64,000 bases of DNA from positions 107,204 through 171,203 of the forward strand of contig JBCCEW010000009.1 of the NCBI GenBank assembly GCA_039030075.1. Direction: 5' to 3'. Positions 8,837-17,647 of the stretch are shown here, piece after piece. Under the pieces are notes generated by a model. That model did no database searches and was not told the DNA's origin. It was given only the letters and a program-made list of their open reading frames with translations. The position numbers were made by a program, and so were the translations under genes. Each line of letters begins with the position of its first letter. Position 1 is the stretch's first letter. The stretch is from Myxococcota bacterium. GTDB lineage: Bacteria > Myxococcota_A > UBA9160 > SMWR01.

Positions 8837-10378
8837 ATGGCGCGGCTTCCCATCTCGATGCCGAGTCTCTGGCCCCGCTACGTCGCGCTCGATCTGCGAC
8901 CGGATGCGGTGGCCTGGGCCGAAGCCCGCTACGCCTTCGGCGGTTTCCGTCTCGCCGCCTGCGGCGAGGAGCCGCGCGCCGAGGGCGAACGCCCGCCGGA
9001 TCTGATCGCGCGGGTGGTGAAGCAACTCGACCTCGCGCGCGCCCATGTTCGCGTACCGATCCGGCACCCGGAGCTGCGCATCCAGCGCATCGAGCTTCCC
9101 GATCTCTCCGATCGCGACGCGCGGGGCGTGGCCGCCCGCCGCAGCGCCGAACTCGCCGAGGGCCTCGGCGAGCCCGGGATCGCCGCCTACGCGCTCTCGT
9201 CCCAGCGCACGGATCGCTCGGCCTGGATGGTGGGCCTGCCCGAGGAGTTCGTGCGCTTCGCCGAGGGCCAGTGGGAAACGCTGGGCCTGGAGGTCGCAGC
9301 CTTCGACACCCTGCAGCTCGCGCTCGGCTCGGTCTCGCATTGGATGCCGCCGCCGCCCGAAGGCGAGCTGCGCGCGCTCTTCGACATCGGTCCTGCCCAT
9401 GCGACATGCGTGTTCGCGGATGCGGAAGGCTGGATCTTCCACCGCGACATCTCATTGAAACTGATCACCGAGGTCGGGGTCGACGGCCACGATCGTGGCG
9501 ATGCGTCGGAACGGATCCTCACCGAGCTCCGGCGCACCTTCCAATACGTCGAGACCGAGCTGCGGCTGGGAACCGTGGGCGAGGTCGTGATCTCGGGCGG
9601 TCGTGAAGATCTCTACGAGCTGGTGGAGCCGCTGACCCTCGAGCTGGGCAGAGAGACCCGGATGCTCGGGGAGGTGGTCGCCGAGGGCCCCGCCGCCGGC
9701 GCGTCCCCCGGGCTCGCCGTCGTGCTCGGTGCGGTGGCCGGCTGCGCGTCGCCGCGCGGCGGGAACCTGTTGCCGAGAGAGGTGGCCCACGCCCGGCGCA
9801 GCCAGCGCCTCGAGCGACGGCTCGGCGCGTCCGTGCTCTGGCTCGGCTGCCTGGCGCTCGCCGGTCTCGCCTACGTGTGGATGAACCTCTCGAGCCTCTC
9901 CGACGCCAGCGCGCAGATGGAGTCGGCGTGGGCGGCGCTCGCCGGCGAACGGGCAGCGGTGGAGCGCACCGAAGCCGCGCGAGGCCGGGCGACCTCGGTC
10001 GCCGAGGCGCTCGATGCACTCGAGGGTGCCGATCCTCCCTGGCCCCAGGCACTCGATGCGATCGGCGTCCTGCTCCCCGAAGACGCGCTGCTCCTGCGCT
10101 TGTCCGCGCGACGCGACGCCGCCGACGCCTGGGTGGCGAGCCTCGACGTCGAGTTCCGCGGCGCCGACATGGCCGAGGCCGCATCGGAGGTCTCGAACTT
10201 CGCTGCGCGTCTCACCGACTCGCCGCTGTGGGCGGTGCGGACGCTCGAACGCACCACGGCGCCGCCCGCCGGCGAGCCCGAAGCGGGCGCACGCGTGCAC
10301 TTCCGCCTCGAGGCGGCCCTGGCCCCCGACGCGGGGCACGGCCTTTCGCTCGATGGCTGGGGGAATCGCGATGGCTGA
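8837..10378 (+). CDS. PilM-PilN-like (MshI/GspL-type) assembly protein
   Basis: 513 aa from ATG 8837. The first ~300 residues look like a PilM/GspL actin-like domain (YVALDLRPDAVAWAEA; ALFDIGPAHATCVF as the second phosphate-loop region). A single membrane helix at about 332-352 and a periplasmic ferredoxin-like PilN domain follow. PilM binds the short cytoplasmic tail of PilN and couples the ATPase to the alignment complex; here both appear in one chain, as in MshI. It begins 2 bp after the pilin stop and overlaps the next gene by 8 bp. Confidence 0.8.
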   Translation: MARLPISMPSLWPRYVALDLRPDAVAWAEARYAFGGFRLAACGEEPRAEGERPPDLIARVVKQLDLARAHVRVPIRHPELRIQRIELPDLSDRDARGVAARRSAELAEGLGEPGIAAYALSSQRTDRSAWMVGLPEEFVRFAEGQWETLGLEVAAFDTLQLALGSVSHWMPPPPEGELRALFDIGPAHATCVFADAEGWIFHRDISLKLITEVGVDGHDRGDASERILTELRRTFQYVETELRLGTVGEVVISGGREDLYELVEPLTLELGRETRMLGEVVAEGPAAGASPGLAVVLGAVAGCASPRGGNLLPREVAHARRSQRLERRLGASVLWLGCLALAGLAYVWMNLSSLSDASAQMESAWAALAGERAAVERTEAARGRATSVAEALDALEGADPPWPQALDAIGVLLPEDALLLRLSARRDAADAWVASLDVEFRGADMAEAASEVSNFAARLTDSPLWAVRTLERTTAPPAGEPEAGARVHFRLEAALAPDAGHGLSLDGWGNRDG

Positions 10379-10982
10379 TCGCGCGATCGCACTCACGGGC
10401 CGGAACCCGGTCTGGATCGGCGGCGTCTTCGTTCTCGGTGCGGTCGCCGCGTTGCTGTGGCTCGGTCCCGGCGTCACTTCCGTCGACCGTGCGCGCGACG
10501 ATCTCGCGGGGAAGGAAGATCGCTTCGCCCAGTGGGAGCGCGAGCGGGAAGCCGGCACCGCGATCAGCGACGCGGATCGCGAGAGTTGGGCGCTGCGCTT
10601 CGAACGGGTCCGCGCCTTCGGGGAAGACGTCGCCGACGACGCCTCGTTGATGGCGCGAGTCGCCGAGCGGTTGCGGGCACCGAGTGTGCGCGGCGTCGAG
10701 GTCGTGCGCACGAGCAGCGCGGCCGACGAGGAGGAGGACGAGGCCGAGGAGCCGCTGCGGCTCTACTCGAGCAGCGGCGACGAGGGCATCGAGCTCCGCC
10801 GGGTTCCGCTCCGGGTGAAGTTCGTCGCCGACTACCAGGATCTGAAGCGCATCCTCGACAACCTCACCGCCGGCGCGAACCGCGGGGTGCGCGTTCGCCA
10901 CCTCGACGTCGAACGCAGCTTTCCGGACGTACGCGTCGAGCTCGAGATCGACATCTGGAAGCGCTCGGAGATCGCGTCGTGA
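10371..10982 (+). CDS. PilO/GspM/MshJ-like alignment-complex protein
   Basis: 203 aa, ATG overlapping the upstream gene by 8 bp. One N-terminal membrane helix (about 13-33), a charged helical segment typical of PilO/GspM coiled coils, then a small alpha/beta domain (VPLRVKFVADYQDLKRIL) as in PilO. An acidic insertion (EEEDEAEEP) precedes it. It probably pairs with the PilN-like domain of the preceding gene in the periplasm. The assignment rests on size, topology and gene order more than on sequence motifs. Confidence 0.75.
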   Translation: MADRAIALTGRNPVWIGGVFVLGAVAALLWLGPGVTSVDRARDDLAGKEDRFAQWEREREAGTAISDADRESWALRFERVRAFGEDVADDASLMARVAERLRAPSVRGVEVVRTSSAADEEEDEAEEPLRLYSSSGDEGIELRRVPLRVKFVADYQDLKRILDNLTAGANRGVRVRHLDVERSFPDVRVELEIDIWKRSEIAS

Positions 10983-11494
10983 TCGACAAGAAGTGGATCG
11001 CGCTGTTGGGCATCGCCGCCATCGCGGTCGGCGTGCAGAACTACCTGTTCTTCACGAGCGGACCCGACATGGGTGGCGTGGACGACGACGAGGAAGAAGA
11101 GGATTTCATCGACTTCGGAGAGGGCGAAGGAGAGTCCCCCGCAGCCGCGAAGCCGCCTCCGCCGGTGGGGAACGCGACGGCGGCTGCGTGGATGGCGCTC
11201 CAGCCCGGCCCGATGCGCAGCCCGTTCCTGACACTCGGTGAGGCCGCGCTTCGCGATGCCGAGCGTCCCCTCGAGATGCGCGTGGGAGGCGTCCTCTTCG
11301 GGCCGACGCGACGCGTGGCCTGGATCGACGGCCGCCCACACAGCGAGCACGACTGGGTGGGTGAGCACCGGATCGAACGCATCGGACCCGAGAGCGTGTG
11401 GCTCCGGGTCGGAGACGAGCTGATGGAAGTCGCGGTATCCCCCGCCGCTCCCCCGACGGAACTCGAGGAAGAGGAAGAGAACGGTGACGGATAG
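10979..11494 (+). CDS. PilP/MshK/GspC-like inner-membrane protein
   Basis: 171 aa from GTG 10979, overlapping the previous stop by 4 bp (GTGA). N-terminal helix at about 5-24, then a very acidic linker (DDDEEEEDF) and a compact beta-rich C-terminal domain. It lies between the PilO-like protein and the secretin, where PilP, MshK or GspC, the inner-membrane partner of the secretin, is normally found. The MRVGGVLFGPTRRVAWIDG segment resembles the homology region of PilP/GspC. Weak family signal; position is the main argument. Confidence 0.65.
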   Translation: MIDKKWIALLGIAAIAVGVQNYLFFTSGPDMGGVDDDEEEEDFIDFGEGEGESPAAAKPPPPVGNATAAAWMALQPGPMRSPFLTLGEAALRDAERPLEMRVGGVLFGPTRRVAWIDGRPHSEHDWVGEHRIERIGPESVWLRVGDELMEVAVSPAAPPTELEEEEENGDG

Positions 11495-13217
11495 GTCTTG
11501 CCGATTGACGTGGCTCCTGGTCGCGTTCCTGGGGTGCGCGACGACGGGTCCCGAACCCGAAGTGGCCTCGACGGAAGCACCCGAAGCGGCGCCGAGCCCG
11601 GTCGAGCCGCCCGGATTCTCGCCGCGGACGGTGACGATTCCGGACGAAGCGCCCCGACCGCCGGCGTTTCGGCTGCTCGAGGAGCGCCGGTTCTCGTTGA
11701 ACGTCCAGGACGCGCCGCTCCGTGGCGTGCTGTTGGGCCTGGGTCGCGACAGCGCGTTCAACACGGTGGTCGAGCCGGGCGTCGTCGGCAGCGTGACGGC
11801 CGACTTCGAAGACGTCTCGCTGCGCGAGATCCTCGACCAGCTGCTGCGCCCGCGCGGTTACCGCTACGTCCTCGAGGGCAACATCCTGCGCGTGTACCGC
11901 ACCGAGCGGGGCACCCGCATCTACAAGGTCGACTACCCGAACTACTCCCGGAGCGGCAGCTCGGATCTCACCATCTCCGGCGCCATCGCGGCCCAACCCC
12001 AGGTCGGGGAGGGCGGCGGCAGCACCTCCGCCGCGGAGGACACCAGTACTTCGGGCGTGCAGACGACTCAGGTCCTCGACTTCTGGAAGGAGGTCGAAGA
12101 AGGCCTGCGCGGCATCGTCTTCGGTTCGATCGACGGCGAAGAGGATGCAGACGAGGAAGACGCCGTCCCGGACGCGGTCGACGTGCCGGATCGCAGCGTC
12201 GTGGTCGCGCGTCAGGCAGGCTTGATCACGGTCACGGCCGAGCCCGAGGTCCTGCGCGACGTCGAACACTATCTGCGCGAGGTCTCGCTCTCGACCGAGC
12301 GCCAGGTGCTGATCGACGTGCAGATCCTCGAGATCGATCTCGGCGACGACCTGTCGCTCGGCGTCGACTGGGACGTGGCCGTCGGCCTCGGCCGCAACGT
12401 CGATGGCAGCATCGGGCGAGGCGCGGGCCTCGACCCGGCGTTCCTCGCTCAGGACCTGGCCCCGGCGCTGCTGAATGGCGGCTTCATGTTCGGGATCGTG
12501 CACGAGGAGTTCAGCGCCGCCGTGAACGCGATCGCCGACCAGCGCGACGTGCGCGTCGTGTCGACACCCCGACTCGCAACGCTCAACAACCACAAGGCAC
12601 TGATCAAGGTCGTTCGCAACGAGATCTTCTTCATCGCCGAGGTGAACGCCGAGGTCGTCGACCAGGTGGGTGTCGCCCAGGTCACCGAGTTCACCCCCCA
12701 GATCGTGCCCGTGGGGGTCACCCTCGACATCACGCCGCAGATCTCGGACGACGATCGCATCACGATGCATCTGCACCCGAGCATCTCGGAGATCGTGGAC
12801 ATCGTGACCCAGCCGTCGGGAAGCCCCCTGCTGGATGCGACGGGCAGCCTGCCGGTCATCGATCTGCGCGAGACGGACACGGTCATGCGCGTCGACGACG
12901 GCTCCACGATCCTGATCGGGGGCCTGATTCAGAGCCGCGAGATCGAGCGCCAGGCGAAGGTGCCGGTGTTCGGCGACATCCCCTGGCTCGGCCAGGCGTT
13001 CCGCCAGTCCAATGTGGAACACGAGCGCACCGAGCTCGTGATCCTCGTGACGCCGCGGATCCTGGACGCCCCGATGATCAGTCGCCTGCGCGACAACGCC
13101 CGCGACTCCTTCGCGGTGCTCGAAGCGCTGCGCGAGCGACGCCTCGCGGAAGGCCCGTGGTGGAGGCGTCCGATCGGCGAGTCCTACGGAGTGGAGTTCG
13201 ATGATGTCCTGCCTTAG
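11484..13217 (+). CDS. Secretin (MshL/GspD-like outer-membrane channel lipoprotein)
   Basis: 577 aa. The N-terminus ends in a lipobox-like AFLGC (Cys18). A short N0/STN-like domain (about 70-145) with LNVQDAPLRGVLLGLG follows, then one N-domain and the C-terminal secretin channel ending with the family signature VPVFGDIPWLGQAF and LVILVTPRIL. Fewer N-domains than GspD and the lipoprotein anchor favour the MshL type. It forms the outer-membrane pore for the pilus. GTG start overlaps the upstream gene by 11 bp; its 3' end overlaps the TPR gene by 17 bp. Confidence 0.92.
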   Translation: MTDRSCRLTWLLVAFLGCATTGPEPEVASTEAPEAAPSPVEPPGFSPRTVTIPDEAPRPPAFRLLEERRFSLNVQDAPLRGVLLGLGRDSAFNTVVEPGVVGSVTADFEDVSLREILDQLLRPRGYRYVLEGNILRVYRTERGTRIYKVDYPNYSRSGSSDLTISGAIAAQPQVGEGGGSTSAAEDTSTSGVQTTQVLDFWKEVEEGLRGIVFGSIDGEEDADEEDAVPDAVDVPDRSVVVARQAGLITVTAEPEVLRDVEHYLREVSLSTERQVLIDVQILEIDLGDDLSLGVDWDVAVGLGRNVDGSIGRGAGLDPAFLAQDLAPALLNGGFMFGIVHEEFSAAVNAIADQRDVRVVSTPRLATLNNHKALIKVVRNEIFFIAEVNAEVVDQVGVAQVTEFTPQIVPVGVTLDITPQISDDDRITMHLHPSISEIVDIVTQPSGSPLLDATGSLPVIDLRETDTVMRVDDGSTILIGGLIQSREIERQAKVPVFGDIPWLGQAFRQSNVEHERTELVILVTPRILDAPMISRLRDNARDSFAVLEALRERRLAEGPWWRRPIGESYGVEFDDVLP

Positions 13218-13968
13218 TCGATGCGTGGCGTGTCTCGTGCTGGCCTTGTCGCCGGCTGTGATGGCGGGGGCCGTCGAGCGCGAGCGGGTCCGCCTCGATT
13301 CCCTCGAGCGGAGCGAGGCCGACTTCAAGCTCGGCGTCGCCGCCCAGCGGCGCGGTCACCTCGATGCGGCCGCGGAGGCCTATGCGAAGGCGGTCGAGCG
13401 CGACCCGTCCTTCGTCGAAGCCATGGTGAACCTCGCGCGCGTTCGCGCCGCCGAGGGACGCTTCGACCAGGCGGACGAGTGGCTCGATCGCGCGTCGCTC
13501 GTGCGGGACGACTATCCGGACATCGCGGCGGCACGCGGCCTGGTCGCCCTCGGGCGCGGCGACGCGAAGCTCGCGGTGAGTGAGTTGACCCGGGCGCGCG
13601 TGGTGGAACCCGACGACGTCGAGGTGCTCATCAACCTCGGCGCTGCGCTGATCGAGGCGGGCCTCTGGCTCGAGGCGATCGGGCATCTCGATCGCGCCGC
13701 GCGCCTCGACACCACCCGCAGTGCGGCGGTGTTGAACCTCGCGCTCGCCCACGATCACCGCGGCGACGCGGCCCGCGCCGCCTTCCACTACCGCCGCTAC
13801 CTCGACCTCGTGTCGCCGGGTGACCCGGAGCGCGAGGCGGTCGAGGCGCGTCTGGAACGACTCGCCGGGCGTGTTCCGCACGCCGTCAAGGCAAAGGCCC
13901 CGCCCGAGGAAGCCTCGGAAGGAAACACCCCCCCCGACATCAACCCAACGAGGACCGCCGGCAGATAG
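13201..13968 (+). CDS. Periplasmic TPR protein of the pilus/secretion operon (MshN-like position)
   Basis: 255 aa with an N-terminal signal segment (about 1-22) and four to five tetratricopeptide repeats between about 35 and 215, for example HLDAAAEAYAKAVERDP. It overlaps the secretin gene by 17 bp. In MSHA-type loci a TPR protein (MshN) follows the secretin; PilF-type TPR lipoproteins elsewhere assist secretin assembly. No lipobox Cys is seen. The Pro-rich tail is probably disordered. Role inferred from position. Confidence 0.78.
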   Translation: MMSCLSRCVACLVLALSPAVMAGAVERERVRLDSLERSEADFKLGVAAQRRGHLDAAAEAYAKAVERDPSFVEAMVNLARVRAAEGRFDQADEWLDRASLVRDDYPDIAAARGLVALGRGDAKLAVSELTRARVVEPDDVEVLINLGAALIEAGLWLEAIGHLDRAARLDTTRSAAVLNLALAHDHRGDAARAAFHYRRYLDLVSPGDPEREAVEARLERLAGRVPHAVKAKAPPEEASEGNTPPDINPTRTAGR

Positions 13969-14003
13969 CTCTGGCGCGAAAACGAAGGAACAGGAGTACG
14001 AAG

Positions 14004-14714
14004 ATGCAATCCTTGAACGCAGCGCCCGAGCGTCACCGCGCGGGTTTCACGCTGATCGAGATCCTGGTGGGTGTCGCCATCCTGGCGATCCTGTCGGCGG
14101 CGCTCACGCCGCTCGTGATCAAGTACGTGAACGACGGACGGCGCGCCCGCGCGCTCTCCGACAGTCAGATCCTCGGGCAGGCCATCCGGGCCTTCAATCT
14201 CGATACCGGGATCTGGCCGGTCAGCAGTGACGGCAACATCAACGACGGCGGCGAGGTCTCGCGGCTCGTAGGTCTGCCCGCCGGCTTCGGAGGCGCGGAC
14301 ATCCCGAACGGCGCCAACGTGGCGACGGGTGACGACAACTGGGACGGCGGCGGTTCGGGCGGAGCCGCCCAGCCGATCGAGGATCACCTGATCTTCAATC
14401 GAACGGCGACCGTCGACCCGCTCTATCCGGTGAGCGCTTCGCCCCCGCAGCCGCCGGGCTGGAACGGTCCCTACCTGGATCGGGTGCCGCTCGATCCCTG
14501 GGGTCGCCCGTTCGTGTGCAACGTCCGGTACCTCCAGAACGCGAACGTCAACGGCACCACCCAGGCCGAGCGCGACCAGCACGCGGTCTGGTGTCTGTCG
14601 GCGGGCCCGAACGGCGTCTGGGAGACCGCGTTCGACGACGGCACCGAGATCGAGAACAACCCGGGCGGCGACGACATCGGCGCCGTGATCCAGGGCAACC
14701 GCAACCGCAACTAG
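14004..14714 (+). CDS. GspG-like major pseudopilin
   Basis: 236 aa. After a 14-residue basic leader, the peptidase site is Gly14|Phe15 giving FTLIE (Glu +5) and a long hydrophobic helix (ILVGVAILAILSAALTPL). The C-terminal part has the GspG hallmarks GPYLDRVPLDPWGRPF and a calcium-loop-like SAGPNGVWETAFDDG. It is the last gene of the operon, 35 bp after the TPR gene. Together with the protein at 8034 it makes two G-type pilins in one locus. No prepilin peptidase is encoded nearby. Confidence 0.9.
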   Translation: MQSLNAAPERHRAGFTLIEILVGVAILAILSAALTPLVIKYVNDGRRARALSDSQILGQAIRAFNLDTGIWPVSSDGNINDGGEVSRLVGLPAGFGGADIPNGANVATGDDNWDGGGSGGAAQPIEDHLIFNRTATVDPLYPVSASPPQPPGWNGPYLDRVPLDPWGRPFVCNVRYLQNANVNGTTQAERDQHAVWCLSAGPNGVWETAFDDGTEIENNPGGDDIGAVIQGNRNRN

Positions 14715-14724
14715 CGGTCTCAGC

Positions 14725-14750
14725 AGATGGCGGGCCGTGCCCCGCCATCT
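14725..14750. terminator. Hairpin between convergent genes, candidate terminator
   Basis: A perfect 10-bp stem (14725-14734 pairing with 14741-14750, AGATGGCGGG/CCCGCCATCT) closes a 6-nt loop just after the pseudopilin stop and before the convergent reductase gene. There is no U-tract on either strand, so it may be a Rho-assisted or bidirectional transcript end rather than a classical terminator. Confidence 0.5.
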
Positions 14751-14825
14751 CGGCACGCTCGTTGGGGGATCCGTGCGGCGTGCGTTCGGCATCGTGCCGG
14801 GCGCACGTCGCAGGGGTCCGGCCGA

Positions 14826-15281
14826 CTAGCGCGGCTCGCAGACGAAGACGGGAATGTTGCGCTTGGTCCGCGCCTGATAGTCCTCGAAGGGCGGGTAGTA
14901 CTTCACGCAGGTCGGCCACACCTCGGCCTTCTCGGCGTCGTCGACCTCACGTGCCCGCAAGGGCATCACCTGGCTCTTGTACTGCACCTCGATCTCGGGG
15001 TGCGCGCGCAGGTTGTTCGCCCAGACCGGCTCCTTCGGAGCGCCGCCCTGGGACGCCACCACGATCACGCCATCGTTGTGGGGGACGTACATCAGCGGGA
15101 CGGTACGGGGCTCGCCGCTCTTCGCGCCCGTCATGTTCACCAGCATGACGTCGTAGCCCTGGAACTTGCCCATGATGCGACCCGAGGTCCATCGGTACAT
15201 GCGGACGTTCAAGTTCGAGTAGGGCTTGATGAAGCGCCGCAGGGTCTTGAACTCGCGTTCGGTCATCTCGCCTTGGGCCAT
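14826..15281 (-). CDS. Deazaflavin (F420)-dependent nitroreductase-family protein (Ddn-like)
   Basis: 151 aa, about the usual length. Split-barrel flavin-binding fold with family motifs: NVRMYRWTSGRIMG near the N-terminus, MTGAKSGEPRTVPLMYV (the G-x-KSG-x-x-R cofactor loop) and NLRAHPEIEVQY. Relatives bind coenzyme F420 and reduce quinones or nitro groups; some have no known activity. A TACACT hexamer on the minus strand (15305-15310) lies 24 bp upstream. A second family member is at 37929. No F420 biosynthesis gene is in the window. Confidence 0.85.
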   Translation of the reverse strand: MAQGEMTEREFKTLRRFIKPYSNLNVRMYRWTSGRIMGKFQGYDVMLVNMTGAKSGEPRTVPLMYVPHNDGVIVVASQGGAPKEPVWANNLRAHPEIEVQYKSQVMPLRAREVDDAEKAEVWPTCVKYYPPFEDYQARTKRNIPVFVCEPR

Positions 15282-15374
15282 GCTGCCTCCTCGTGTGGCG
15301 CGCCAGTGTATCCGAAGGCGTGGGGGCTGCGGGTCGCATCGAGCCGCGCTCGTTCGACGAGCGACGGCAATCCA

Positions 15375-17348
15375 CTAGCGATCGGGCTCGACGAAGGAGC
15401 GCCCGGCGCGGAAGTCGTCGGCTCGCGCCTCGATTTCCTGGGCCTGCGCGGTATTCCCGGCGTCGCGGGCGCGCTGCGCTGCGCGTTCGCTCCAGACGAG
15501 CGCCTCCTCGAACGCGCCGCCCGCGGCGAGGGCCGTTGCCAGGGTGTCCAGCTGGTGGGCGGGCGCTTCCCCGCCGTCACCGACCAGCGCGCGCGCCAGG
15601 GTGAGCGCCTGTTCCGGGTCGCGGTCCGCCGGGTCGGGTGCGGTCGCGAGCAGCCAGGCCAGGTTGTTGCGATTGCCCGCGCTGCGCGGCGCGATCTCCA
15701 GCAGTGCTCGCCGGTAGCCGATGGCCGGTCGAAACGCGCGCTTCGCCTCGGCGTCCTTCGCGAGCACGTCGAGCACCCGCGCCTGGCGGGGGTCGAGGGC
15801 GTGGGAGCGCGTGAAGGCGGCGAGCCCCGCTTCGCGGTCTCCGGCCCGCAGCAACGCCGCTCCGAGTCGCGCCTGGTTGCGCGCATGCGCGGGATCGATC
15901 TCCACGGCCCGTTGCAGACTCGCGAGCGCGCCCGCCGGGTCGTCGCGCTTCCGCAGGTGGGAGGCCTTCGTCTCGTAGTAGGTTCGCACCGCGAAGCGGG
16001 CGTAGTCGGGGTCGAGGGAGAACGCGTGCTCGTAGTGGGCTTCGGCGGCTTCCAGCGCGAGGGTGCGGGCCTGAATCGAGCCGAGACCGATGTGGGCGCG
16101 CGGGTGATCGGGGGACACGGCGATCACCCGGTTCCACATGGCAATGCCGTCGCGCCAGTGGTCGACCTGCCGAACGCTCGTGAGCGCGAGGGCGGCGACC
16201 GCGGCGACGCCCGCGGCTCCGAGCAGCGTGGACCGGTTCCATCTCGCGGCCGCGTCGGCGAGGGGCCAGGTGCAGGCGACGGTCAGGCCGATCAGTGGCA
16301 GGTACATGTAGCGGTCCGCCGAGGCCTGTTCGCCCACCTGGACGAGGCCGAGGGTCGGCACGAGCATGCCGCCGAACCACAGCCAGCCCATCCAGAACGC
16401 GGGCACCCGTCGCTGCAGCGCCGCGCCGAGCAGCGTGAGCGCGGCGAGCACGAGCAGGGCGCTGCCCCATTCGAACAGGGAAGGGCGACCTTCTGTCGGC
16501 AGCGGGTAGAACGCGGCGAGGTTCGCAGGCCAGAAGGTATGGAAGAGATAGGACCCGTAGGCATGGATCGCGGTGGCCACCCGATCGAAGCCGCCGCGTT
16601 CGGCGCCGAAGGCCATGGCGCCCGTGTCGCGTTGGACGAAGTAGGTGACGATCGAAGCGGCGATCACCAACGCGAAGAGCGGGAGCTTCTCTCGAACCGC
16701 GGCGCCGTCGAGTCGACGCAGGGGCCAGTAGTCCAGCAGCAGCAGCACGCAGGGCAGCGTGACGGTGGTCGGCTTCGAGAGCAGCGCACCCGCGACCCCG
16801 GCGACGACGAGCGCGTAGCGCCCGGAGCTCGGTACGCGCGCATAGCGCGCGTACGCCAGCAGCGTGGCGTTGAAGAACAAGCCCGATACCACGCCCTTGC
16901 GCTCGGAGATCCAGGCGACGGTCTCCACGTGCAGCGGATGGACGGCGAACACCGCCGCGACGAAGGCGCTGCGCCAAGGCGCGTTCGTCAGGGCCAACAT
17001 CGCGAAGAACAGCAGTAGGCTCGAGGCCGCGTGCAACACGAGGCTCGTGGTGTGATGACCGCCCGCGTCGTCGCCGAACCACGCGTGATCGAACTGGTGG
17101 GAGTGCGCGGTCAGGGGCATCCAGTTCGAGATCAGCGAGCGGGTCCAGGCGTTCTCGATGGCCTCGCCCAGCGAGGCGACCTGAAGGTCGGGGTTGAGCT
17201 GGATGCCGCCGAGATCGTCCAGATCGGCGAAGCCGTGGTCGCGGATCGCGCCCAGCGATGCCACGCACAGCACGGCCAGGCCCGCGGCGAGGGCCGGCAC
17301 GAGCCAGACAGGACGTGCGGGGTTGGGAGCGGCCGGGTCCGCGGGCAT
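15375..17348 (-). CDS. TMTC-like polytopic membrane protein with C-terminal TPR repeats
   Basis: 657 aa. The N-terminal ~400 residues contain about ten membrane helices and the family signature AVFAVHPLHVETVAWISERK followed by KGVVSGLFF; residues 420-640 are tetratricopeptide repeats. This architecture matches bacterial relatives of eukaryotic TMTC O-mannosyltransferases (GT-C fold), though bacterial activity is unproven. It may glycosylate envelope proteins. Transcribed alone, divergent from the PEP-CTERM esterase. Confidence 0.8.
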   Translation of the reverse strand: MPADPAAPNPARPVWLVPALAAGLAVLCVASLGAIRDHGFADLDDLGGIQLNPDLQVASLGEAIENAWTRSLISNWMPLTAHSHQFDHAWFGDDAGGHHTTSLVLHAASSLLLFFAMLALTNAPWRSAFVAAVFAVHPLHVETVAWISERKGVVSGLFFNATLLAYARYARVPSSGRYALVVAGVAGALLSKPTTVTLPCVLLLLDYWPLRRLDGAAVREKLPLFALVIAASIVTYFVQRDTGAMAFGAERGGFDRVATAIHAYGSYLFHTFWPANLAAFYPLPTEGRPSLFEWGSALLVLAALTLLGAALQRRVPAFWMGWLWFGGMLVPTLGLVQVGEQASADRYMYLPLIGLTVACTWPLADAAARWNRSTLLGAAGVAAVAALALTSVRQVDHWRDGIAMWNRVIAVSPDHPRAHIGLGSIQARTLALEAAEAHYEHAFSLDPDYARFAVRTYYETKASHLRKRDDPAGALASLQRAVEIDPAHARNQARLGAALLRAGDREAGLAAFTRSHALDPRQARVLDVLAKDAEAKRAFRPAIGYRRALLEIAPRSAGNRNNLAWLLATAPDPADRDPEQALTLARALVGDGGEAPAHQLDTLATALAAGGAFEEALVWSERAAQRARDAGNTAQAQEIEARADDFRAGRSFVEPDR

Positions 17349-17562
17349 CGCCGGCGAAGACTAGGCCCCGACCGGCCGCGATGCGCGGGGTTTCCGGCCG
17401 CTGCGAGAAGTGTCAGGCGCAGCAAGGGGTTAGCGCGACCCTTGCCGGTCTCCGCCGGAAGGCGGACTTCGAGTCACCTTGAGAGGCCCGATTTCGTGAC
17501 GGCGTTCGGGGGGTTGGGCGATTCCCGGCCGCATTTTTTTCACACAACCCTGACGAAATGTT

Positions 17563-17592
17563 TTGATTGCACTGTAGGGATCATGGTAGAAA
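17563..17592 (+). promoter_or_regulatory. Candidate promoter in AT-rich leader of the GDSL esterase
   Basis: In an unusually AT-rich stretch (about 17530-17600), TTGATT (17563-17568) and TAGAAA (17587-17592) lie 18 bp apart, leaving a leader of about 50 nt before the ATG at 17648. The match to sigma-70 is weak. The rest of the 17349-17647 intergenic region shows no other element I can support. Confidence 0.3.
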
Positions 17593-17647
17593 CCCCACTT
17601 GGAGCCAGTTCCAGCTCCGGAAACTCCTTGGGAAGGGGGTATTTCAA

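Noticed and set aside
17555-17592. Sigma-54 promoter for the GDSL esterase
   Set aside because: No GG-N10-GC arrangement; only a TTGATTGC stretch superficially resembles the -12 box.
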